Positions 55,956-64,000 of a DNA stretch of 64,000 nt are shown here, in pieces; the stretch's first letter is position 1; each line of letters opens with the position of its first letter. This stretch comes from Gordius sp. MW1 (lineage: Eukaryota > Nematomorpha > Gordioida > Gordea > Gordiidae). Under the pieces are notes generated by a model. The model was given only the letters and a program-made list of their open reading frames with translations, was not told the origin of the DNA and made no database searches. Where the stretch lies: contig OZ038527.1 of assembly GCA_964036665.1 (NCBI GenBank), positions 1,426,001 through 1,490,000 of the forward strand, in the 5' to 3' direction. A program made the translations under genes and the position numbers.

Positions 55956-57143
55956 CTACGCCTCTGGGAAATATTCGAGATTCGATTCGGGATTCCATTC
56001 GAATTCGGATTCGATTCGAAATTAGAACATTATGAAAACAAACTTTTGTTTTTACTTTATATAACACAATAAACCTAATTGATTTTGTAGTGAGTTTTTA
56101 GCAGGCCTTACATATACTTACGCGAGAATTGGAGTGCTTTCCGCACAAAACTCCGAACTGAGATAAAGTTTGAAATGATACAAAATCTAAACTTATTACT
56201 CATATGACTTAAAATTAAATTTGGTAATGTAAACTGGTAGCATTTAACAAAAAATAGGTTTTCTTTTTATTTATTTATAAAAAAGTACTTTTGAATTTCA
56301 AACTTTTTGCGATTTTATTAGCTACTTTGTTCTATTTGCATTTTTAACCGCAAGTTTTAAGCTTTTGTTTAAATTAGATGCATAACTTAGTTATTAAACT
56401 AGTTATATATTATAATGACTGTATTACTTTAATAACTTAGATTTATTTAAAATTATAGAAAAATATGGTAAATTGGGGTTTTGTATCCTATTAGACTATA
56501 ATACTTTAAATGAGCGGATAAATGTGTATAGTTAAATTTCTAAAACAATCAATGATTTTTATTCGTTTTATAGCTAAAAATATATACTGGGACCAATTTA
56601 TAGCAATCATACTATTTACAACAATTACTCTTATTAAAATTTATTAATTATAAAATGATTGATGCATACAAAATTATATCAAACAGAAGTATAATCAATT
56701 ATCTCTATTTTTAAATAAATAGCTCCTTTAAAACTTTATCTCTCCACAATTTTGAATAATCTTAAATATTCTCATTTAAAAATTCGTTTTTTCCTTTCCT
56801 ATCTCTTGCAAAAGTTTTTTTGGCCATAACAATCATCTTTTTCTATGAGCAATAATGTGCAAAGCCTGAAATTATTAAAAGTATTAATCTTTGTAATTCC
56901 AAATAGAGCCCATTAGATTTTGTCTGATTGCAACTATCATTTACAATTTTTTGATTTATCACCTCGGAACTTATAAAAGTAAGGATATATTTTTTATATT
57001 AATTTTACTTATTTTCATCCGAAATAGTTCTTATCTTATCATTGTTTGACATACCATTGTTATAAAGTAATTTATAGGGACATTATGCGAATTAAAATTA
57101 AAAAGCAGACGATAAATACATACATGATTAAATGAGCGCTTGG
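55956..57143. other. AT-rich stretch, no gene seen
   Basis: Starts with GATTCGATTCGGGATTCC-type short repeats (55975-56025). The rest is AT-rich without exon-like frames, termini or repeats that I can place. Confidence 0.5.
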
Positions 57144-57291
57144 CATGAGCGGAGTCAGGTTTTGGATTGGGGGGGGGGGGGGTCGTTTTAAATTCAAAGG
57201 GGTAAATTTTTTTTAATTTTTAAAGGTTTTTGTATTAAAAACTTATTATTCATTTAGGGGGGAGGGGCTGCTCCCCCTGGCTACGCCCATG
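57144..57291. repeat. GGGCGTAGCC-family repeat
   Basis: CATGAGCGGAGTCAGGTTTTGG to CCCTGGCTACGCCCATG. Confidence 0.7.
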
Positions 57292-57543
57292 CCACTTGGG
57301 ATTGGATTGCAGATAAAGAGAAATCCTGAAAAAATTTGAAATTAGTTGAAAGGGCAAAATAAGAACCTTAATAGCGAAGTCAAAAAGAATTTTTCACATT
57401 TTTTAAACGGTTTACGATAAAATATATGAAAATCTACCAAAAAATGCAGATAGAGCACTGCAAGTCCTAGGTGCTATATATCTAGGCCAGGTCCGCGGGC
57501 CGGGCATTTAAACCCATTCGCGTGCCGGGTCGGGCCGTGCAGG

Positions 57544-58223
57544 TAGAGCCCTGCAAAATTGAATTTTATCGGCCCGAGCCCGACCCGAGCCCGATTTGTT
57601 TTTTTCACTCAGGCCCGACCCGAGCCCGGCCCGACTTTTGTAAAAATGTAAATTTGTACCAATTTTATTTCAAAAATTTATTTATATGTGATTTAAAATA
57701 TGAATAATTATGGTAAATAAATAAAGTGGAGCAAAAAAAAATATGTAGGGGGTGGCGTTCTTGATTCACGTTCAACATCAAATCCAAACCCCCCTCTCCC
57801 TTCTCCTAATATTTGTATGTTGATAATACCCCTAATAATAAATCATACTCACTCTATTGTTCAAAATAGCTACCATTATTTTTGCTTTTAAGCTTAATCT
57901 ACACACTCTATTGTCTTAAATATTTCATCATCACTCATAGTCAAAGTCATACATAGCATAGATAGACCCACCGCACGGCTAACCAAGAAATTAATATGAG
58001 GTGGTGGGGGGGGGTAGTAAAATTCTAAATATTTATTTGTAGGGGGATTATCTTGTATTGTAATTGTACTTTGGATTAATATTTATTCAAATTTTTTTTC
58101 AGGCTCGGGCCTCGGGTCGGGCTGGCCCATCAGGCCCGACCCAAATCCGATTACCCGAGCCCGGCCGGAAAGCCCGTTGGGCCGGGCTCGGGCCGGACCT
58201 CGGACGGCCCGTGCAGGGCTCTA
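57544..58223. mobile_element. Non-autonomous hAT-like element, GC-rich arms
   Basis: Perfect 12-bp inverted ends TAGAGCCCTGCA / TGCAGGGCTCTA and a perfect 8-bp duplication CGTGCAGG (57536-57543, 58224-58231). 680 bp, no transposase. It is nested in an older relative (flanks CGGGCCGGGC and GTCTCTAAC). Confidence 0.88.
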
Positions 58224-58860
58224 CGTGCAGGTCTCTAACATAACTAAATTTAAAATTATTTATGGCAATTAATAATACCGAAAAGTTTCTATATTATTAA
58301 TTAAGAATAATTTTGTAATAGACTAGATTTCTATAGAAATTTTCACTTTATTCAAAGATAACTATTTAAAGTACAATATATGATACTCTCTTAATAGTGA
58401 GACATTAAATAAATATAACGAAAACATTTAGTAAAAGTAAAATATTTGAATGACTTTCGGTATAATCATTGGAAATAATGCAATCCAAATTGTTCTTTCA
58501 TTTCCCATCATAGCCTTACTTATAGTTTTCACAAGTTCCCCTCCTGCAAGTGAGACCCCTCTGGCATTTCCCATATCTTTTATGGTTACAATTTTCCCCT
58601 GCTTTCTAAATTACAAAAATATTATTTATAATATATAACTAAAGTAAATTGTTATATTTTTTAAGTAAACCTTAAGTCGAATGGTTATACACGTTCCTTT
58701 TCCTTCTGATCTAGCTTCAATTGGTATGTTACAAAGTAATCCTCCATCACATAATCTGTAAGCTGGGCCTTTACAAAACCTATTGTAATCAAAATTAAAT
58801 TTAGTTATGAAACCAATAAAACTTAAGATAAAATAAGGAGTTTTAATTGGAGTGAATCTA

Positions 58861-58965
58861 AGGAAAATCGGTTAAGGTGGTATAGGCTCACACTTCGGGA
58901 GACGAATGATTTAAATCAAAAAGTATTGGACATGGAGGTACCGGGGAAGAGTAGAAGAGGGTGCC
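58861..58965 (+). mobile_element. LINE 3'-end fragment, split by a hAT-like insertion
   Basis: Encodes NRLRWYRLTLRETNDLNQKV and LDMEVPGKSRRGCP, like the C-terminal tail after the RT of RTE-like LINEs (R-W-x-G-H-V...MEVPGKRRRGRP). It continues with GCPINSPKAI at 59602 after the insertion. Confidence 0.6.
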
Positions 58966-59601
58966 TAGAGCCCTGCACGGGCCGCCCAAAGCCCGGGCAG
59001 AATTTATTAAAACAATCGGGCCTCGGGCCTGATGAGGCGGTCAGACCCGATGCCAAGATCCGGCCCAAAAAAGCAAACTAATCTTTAAACTCAACTTGAT
59101 ATTAAACAATTAACTTCGTACATCATACCTAATAAAGGTTCCACGCTTAAGTCATTTTCCCCCATCTATTATTATATTTTGACCTAAATTGCAAATCGTA
59201 TTTAAATATATTATAGTAGCTATAACTTTTGAAATAAATAAGAAAATATTTTTAAAAGTTTTTATTTGGAACTGTTAGATAAAATATATTTTATAAAGTT
59301 AGATTTATAGTTTTAAATTATTAGCTGAGTAAATTGTAGCGAGTGAAATTAAATTTTTGTTTCAAACTCATCCAGGTTGCAAATTAAGACTATAACAATT
59401 TAATGGATTATGTATTTTATGGATGGTAAAATAATTTTCAAAAATTTTAAAATAAATTTATGAAAATTTCATATTTTAAAAATCGGGTCGGGCTCGGATC
59501 GGGCCAAAAATAAAAAAGTCGTTCGGGCTCAAGCAAAATAAAAACTGAAACGTCGGGCTCGGGCCGAGCTCGGGCAGAAAAAATTTCATTTTGCAGGGCT
59601 C
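58966..59601. mobile_element. Non-autonomous hAT-like element
   Basis: TAGAGCCCTGCACGGGCC at the left, TTTTGCAGGGCTC at the right; GGGTGCC on both sides (58959-58965, 59602-59608). GC-rich arms with CGGGCTCGGGC and an AT-rich centre. Confidence 0.8.
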
Positions 59602-60110
59602 GGGTGCCCTATCAACTCGCCGAAAGCAATCTTGTTGAATTCACGCCGGGACATTAACAAACATCTCTCCATTATCATAAAGATGGCCCTAAATTAAGTA
59701 CCTTTTATAATAAGTATCAATTTTATTATAAAAAATACCTAAATTATAACTTTAATCCGAAATTGAATGATTAATATGCTTTTTTGTTGGGAAACATTTT
59801 ATAATTGAAGGACATTTTTTAACATTGGGACATTCAATTTAGCAAGATGGTTTTCGGCAAGTTGACAGGTCACCGTGGAGAAGAGGACGATCTCGTGTTA
59901 CGTGGAAAAAGCAAGTCGACAAAGTTATTAAAATTAAGTAAGATTAAACAAAGACATGGCACTCGATCAAGTTTGAAGAAAATCCTCAAAACAAACCCCA
60001 CAGCTGTGGGAGAACAAATATTTAATAAAGAAGAAGAAGAGTGATCTTGTAATGGAAATCACATAGGATTGAGAGGAATAAATGATAAATGTTATGTTTT
60101 ATTTTGTTAC
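59602..60110 (+). other. Region between hAT-like element and delta exon 2
   Basis: An open frame at 59847-60044 (65 codons, Lys/Glu-rich, no Cys) may continue the LINE 3' sequence or be chance. I do not recognise it. Confidence 0.35.
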
Positions 60111-60332
60111 CCTTCCACATCCAGCGCTAGGCCTTCTTTCCAATCTGTAGGTGGATCTTTAGTACAATTTAAACTTTGCCATACGCAAGGACACGATAAT
60201 GCTGACACTCTAAAATAAATAATAACTATGAAGTATAATAAAAGAAAAAATTCTTGATTTGCCTAAATTTTCAAATAAAAATAAATTGAGTGATATAGTT
60301 TTCCAACATTTCCTTACGTAATCCTTTTTCTA

Positions 60333-61602
60333 TGGGTTGAGGAGAAAGTTCGGTAGGGTGCAACACATGTTGCATTATTTTATCGATTTTTTGCTTCTGA
60401 TGAATTATATAATATTCATTAAGTAGAACTCTTTCCCCTCTACAAAACTGTGCCAATCGTGATTTTAAGAAATTTAGTTTTTTATAACTTTCGCGACGTC
60501 AAAATGGAGTATCCAAACGGTAGAAATCAACATTTTCGACACCTGCTTCATCGTGGTCAAAACGCTGCTGAAACAGCCCGAGACATTTGTAAAGTATACG
60601 GAGAAGGCGTCATAGTTGAGTCTACAGCACAAAAATGGTTCGCAAAGTTCAAAAATGGCGATTTTGACATCGCTGACAAGCCCCGTAGCGGAAGACCCTC
60701 GGAATTCGACGAAGAGTGTCTCAGAGCACTTTTGAAGGAGGACGGTCGCCAAACAAGTCGTGAATTGGCGAAAATAATGAAGCTCGATCAGAAAACCATC
60801 CTAAATCATCTTCATTCGATGGGATTTGCCGAAAAATGGGGATCTTGGATCCCTCACGAGCTTAACGAAAGCCACAAAGAAAATCGCCTTTAAATTGCTT
60901 CTCAACATTCGCCCGTCATCGAGCAACCCGCTGTCATAAACAGCGCTTTTTGTACCGAATCGTCACGGGAGATGAGAAATGGTGTTTGTACGTAAATTTG
61001 AATCAAAGAAAGGAGTCGGTGGCTCCTGGAGCGACTCCAAAGCCGAGGGTCAATCCTGACCTCCATCCAAAAAAGACCATGATCTGCATTTGGTGGGACT
61101 GGGAGGGCATTCTGCATTGGGAAATTCTGAAAAGGGATGCCAAGGAGCTCTATATATCCCAGCTACACCGCGTGAATGAGGCTATTCGACTTAAAAGACC
61201 CCATCGACAAGGCCAGACCATACTCCTTCACGACAACGCAAGGCCCCATGTTGCTCAAGTCGTAAAAGCCGCACTCCAAGAGCTCGAATGGGAGATCCTT
61301 CAGCATCCACCAAATTCTCCGGACCTTGCACCGACGGATTACCATCTTTTCCGCTCTCTCTCGAACCATATGAGGGGCGTTACCTTGGACAATGTAGAGG
61401 GCCTTAAAAACTGGCTCAACAACTTCTTCGATACCAGATAGATCGATTTTTGGCGTAATGGCATCGAAAAATTGGTCAAAAGGTGGGAGGAGTTCGTAAA
61501 CAGCAACGGCGAATATATTATTGAATAAGTTATTGTTTTAACAATAAATAATCGTTAAATAAAAGACTTTGATAAAAACTCTACGACTTTTTCCTTAACC
61601 AC
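60333..61602 (+). mobile_element. Mariner element, degenerate
   Basis: Around the transposase relic. Left end (after TA) TGGGTTGAGGAGAAAGTTCG; the right end, reversed, reads TGGTTAAGGAAAAAGTCG. These look like an imperfect inverted repeat, giving about 1.27 kb, the usual mariner size. The right TA is not directly adjacent, so the exact border is unsure. Confidence 0.75.
60504..61528 (+). pseudogene. Mariner transposase relic
   Basis: Helix-turn-helix part: RGQNAAETARDICKVYGEG, KNGDFDIADKPRSGRPSEFD. Catalytic part: IVTGDEKWCLYV (first Asp), TILLHDNARPHVAQVVKAAL (second Asp) and SPDLAPTDYHLFRSL (third Asp), a D,D34D-type triad. Lesions: a TAA after KENRL (60891-60893), a 1-bp deletion near 60910, and a TAG after NNFFDTR (61439-61441). 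The total of 1025 bp is one base short of 342 codons, as expected for a 341-residue mariner transposase. Not active as it stands. Confidence 0.92.
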
Positions 61603-61980
61603 TACAAGATGTTTTTAAATAATTATTTTATTTAGAGATTACAATAAATTGAAAGTTTTTTTTCATTATATTTATTATAATTACTTTATTGATTTTGGTA
61701 AAACTTTTTGTTATTTAAATACATAGTTTCCATAATATAAAACAGGTATTATCAAAAACGCGAAAATCATTTAGTTAAATTGACTATATGTCATGAGGCG
61801 AAAGGTTCATGAAAGAGAGTGAAACCAGGGTAAGGAATTGCCAGACAACACCTTATCCTTGTATGGATTTTAAACGTAAAATATTTTTCAAATGAAGAAA
61901 GGTTTAAACCCTGAACTCGATGTGAAATTCTAAAGGATACGTCGACGAATTAATTATAAAAAAACCTTCTCACATTTTGT
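61603..61980. other. No gene seen
   Basis: AT-rich then mixed sequence leading into LINE remains; no usable frame. Confidence 0.4.
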
Positions 61981-62740
61981 TTCAAAGATCAACAGGACGT
62001 AGAGATGCGGACATAAAGAAAACAGCGCCTCGGGTTCTAGGAGAGACCGAATGAGGCATGACTATGAATCGTGAACTATGGTGGTGGGTTCAATCGAAAG
62101 GATTTCATTAAAAGAAAGAAAATTCCTGATATAAACGGTGGTATATATTCAAAAAGTTGGAGGATTATCAAGAATATAGAGACAAAGAGAGCCGCGAAGA
62201 AGGCCGTTGCAATAGCGGAGAATTCTGCCTACATATTGAAGGAGGGGACAGACTTATGTACAAATTGGCCAAGATAAGGGAAAAGAAATATCGGGATGTC
62301 GGAGTTCTTAATGTAGTCAAAAACGAGAAGGGTCAAATTTTATGTAAGCCAAAGGAGGTGATGGAAAGGATATTTCAAGGAACTTATGAATATTGCAAAT
62401 GACAAAGATCCTATTCCAATATCGAGCTCAACATAGGATCACACTCGTTCTGTAGGATAAATTTTGGACAGAAATGAACAAAATGCAAAAAGGATAAATG
62501 CCTATGGAAGCGTTGCTCGGATGCCGTGAAGAAAGAATCACGCCCCTGAGAAATCTCTTTAACAGCATATTGTTGGAAGAGTAAATTCCTAATCAATGGA
62601 GAGCAATAACAATTAAGCCTTTATCCAAAGGCAAAGGAGACCCTCATTAATGTGGCAAATACAGAGGTATCAAGCTAACGTGCCCCTTCTTGAAGCTTAT
62701 GGAAGGATCTTAATAACAAGGCTGAAAAACGAGTTTTTAT
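61981..62740 (+). pseudogene. LINE fragment, RTE-like, start of reverse transcriptase
   Basis: Frames 62071-62277 and 62157-62402 encode the linker before the RT: TKRAAKKAVAIAENSAYI in one frame, then YKLAKIREKKYRDVGVLNVV and KNEKGQILCKPKEVMER in another, so there is at least one frame shift. Further on, broken pieces read PLSKGKGDP and CGKYRGIKLTCPFLKLME, the RT start motif. Several stops. RTE-like is my best match, not certain. Confidence 0.7.
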
Positions 62741-62927
62741 TTTTAATATAAAAAATCTTAAGAAAATTTTGGGATGTACTGGAATTCTCTAGAATTCTAT
62801 AAGAATTTTACTTTATTCAAAAAATTGCTATTTAAAGGTTATCATGATTTATTAATAGTGAGACATTAAATAAGTATAACAAAAATATTTGGTAAAAGTA
62901 AAACATGAAAGACATTCGTAAATATAA

Positions 62928-63161
62928 TCATTGGAAATGATTCAATCGTGATTGTTTTTTATTTTTTATAATAGCTAATTTTGGTTTTTCACAAAATTCC
63001 ATCCCAGAAAGCAGACCGCTTTGGCATTGCCCAGAATTTAAACCACAATTTTCCCCCTCATTCTATACATAAATAATAATATTTATAAAATTAATGAAAA
63101 TTGTTATATCTTTTAATTTTAATATTAAACCTTGAGTCTATTGGCAATGCATATTCCTTGT
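62928..63161 (-). pseudogene. SIBD-like relic epsilon
   Basis: Minus strand. Exon 4 63062-62928 is open (135 bp) with GENCGLNSGQCQSGLLSGME; the HCG of the paralogues is LSG, losing one Cys. Only the last 30 bp of exon 3 remain (63161-63131: GICIANRLK) before unrelated G-run sequence. No exons 1-2. Confidence 0.8.
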
Positions 63162-63538
63162 TGTTGACAGGGTTTCTTTCAGAAAAAATGCTCCGGGGGG
63201 TATTTTCAACTTCCGGGGGGGGGGGAATTTTATTGCTAAACCATTTTATAATATTTACTGATTTTTATTAGTGATATAAGTGATATAAAAATAGATACAT
63301 ACACGCATAATCATTAAATAAATACATGTAATATTTTAACGGGCAAGTGTTCTTTTACGAAAGTATGTTGTAAAGAGAACAGACAGAGCATAAAACCCCA
63401 CCTAAGGCTTCATCAAAAACTAGCCATTTGTATTTAGATGTCCATGAAATCATAAATTTATATGATGGTTTAAGTTTTAAATTTTGCCCATGTTTTTAAC
63501 TATCAGAGACTGAGCTATTAGTAGAGCTGCCAATACAC
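63162..63538. other. No gene seen
   Basis: G-runs at 63195-63227, then AT-rich sequence without recognisable features. Confidence 0.4.
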
Positions 63539-64000
63539 TAGAGGCCTGCAAATTCACTTTTTTTCAACCCGAACCCGACCCGACCCGAAAGCGTTTTTAA
63601 ATTTTCAACCCGAACCCGACCCGACCCGAAGCGTTTTTAAAATTTCAACCCGAACCCGACCCGACCCGAAAGCGTTTTTAAATTTTCAACCCGAACCCGA
63701 CCCGACCCGACCCGACCCGAAAGCGTTTTTAAATTTTCAACGACTCGAACCAGTAGAAAAATTTAAGGATGAAAAATTTATTCGACAGAAATGATCATAC
63801 AAAATTTGATTAATAAATTTATTAAATTGATTTACTATAATTATGTATAAATATTATGGCGTCTATAATTTCGGGGCGTAAATTAGACCTTCTCTCTTCT
63901 ATAATTCTTCCAGCAGTGGAAAAGGACCTCTCACTACTGGTAGAAGAAGCTGGTATGGCCAAAAATTTACGAGCCAATAGGGACAATGTCGGATATTTAC
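63539..64000 (-). mobile_element. hAT transposon, one end, runs off the window
   Basis: Terminus TAGAGGCCTGCA at 63539, close to the TAGAGCCCTGCA of the non-autonomous copies. Four CCCGACCCGACCCGAAAGCG-type repeats (63553-63740) follow, then the end of a transposase gene on the minus strand. The other end is outside the window. The 8 bp before it are CAATACAC. Confidence 0.8.
63822..64000 (-). CDS. hAT transposase, C-terminal dimerisation domain (partial)
   Basis: Open for the last 59 codons to TAA at 63824-63822: YPTLSLLARKFLAIPASSTS, SERSFSTAGRIIEERRSNLR and PEIIDAIIFIHN. This is the conserved hAT C-terminal dimerisation domain (ASSTSSERxFSxAG). No stop or shift in the visible part, so the element may be intact. 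The rest lies beyond 64000. Confidence 0.9.
   Translation of the reverse strand, partial: KYPTLSLLARKFLAIPASSTSSERSFSTAGRIIEERRSNLRPEIIDAIIFIHNYSKSI

Larger units (their letters stand above)
58516..60209 (-). pseudogene. SIBD-like pseudogene delta
   Basis: Minus strand. Exon 2 relic 60209-60111 (99 bp instead of 121) lost the GCGCC core. It reads CTKDPPTDWKEGLALD, with Cys to Trp. Exon 3 relic 58779-58671 (109 bp, not a multiple of 3) lost the GEVC start. Exon 4 58605-58516 is still open: GENCNHKRYGKCQRGLTC, then RRGTCENYK and stop. A LINE fragment and a hAT-like element lie in the intron. Disruption of the signature motif makes it dead. Confidence 0.82.

Noticed and set aside
59847-60044. 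65-codon Lys/Glu-rich frame as a possible small gene
   Set aside because: No domain, no splice or poly(A) context, next to LINE remains; kept only as part of an unassigned stretch.

Overview
The window is animal nuclear DNA, most likely from an arthropod. It is AT-rich, has GT-AG introns throughout, holds a metazoan RIPOR gene and secreted insulin-like-growth-factor-binding-type genes, and is crowded with eukaryotic transposons. I cannot name the species. No bacterial operons, RNA genes or CRISPR arrays are visible.

Left third (1-17.7 kb, + strand): one host gene, a RIPOR/FAM65-family Rho-effector scaffold. I could join 17 coding exons (835-17017) whose phases all agree and whose summed length is 3921 bases (1306 residues plus stop). 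Its introns carry a hAT-like element, a non-autonomous Ginger-like element, two copies of a TTAATTGC-ended repeat and many short palindromic repeats.

Middle and right (18-63.2 kb): a dispersed family of small cysteine-rich secreted proteins with an IGFBP N-terminal-like GCGCC motif. One diverged gene is on the minus strand (18054-18781). Three close paralogues are here called alpha (25931-28059, +), beta (40053-41878, +) and gamma (51391-53269, -). Two relics are called delta (58516-60209, -) and epsilon (62928-63161, -). Three orphan last exons lie next to the paralogues. The paralogues sit in a segmental duplication whose unit is orphan last exon, then gene, then Helitron. Alpha and beta are in direct order and share the same Helitron insertion site; gamma is inverted.

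Mobile elements in that region: two long Ginger-like DNA transposons (21349-25399 and 34112-37883) with a Gypsy-integrase-like transposase, an OTU protease-like domain and CCGG at the junctions; three Helitrons with Pif1-type helicase relics; two TTAATTGC-ended elements whose empty sites can be read from paralogues; a complete but broken Ty3/Gypsy LTR element with a GTAAA target duplication; a mariner relic; LINE fragments; and hAT relatives, including a hAT dimerisation domain at the right edge.

How it fits together: the RIPOR gene and the small secreted genes are the host content. The rest is a layered record of insertions. Helitron insertion preceded the local duplication; Ginger, the TTAATTGC elements and the LTR element probably came later. 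All domain calls are by eye; no database search was possible.
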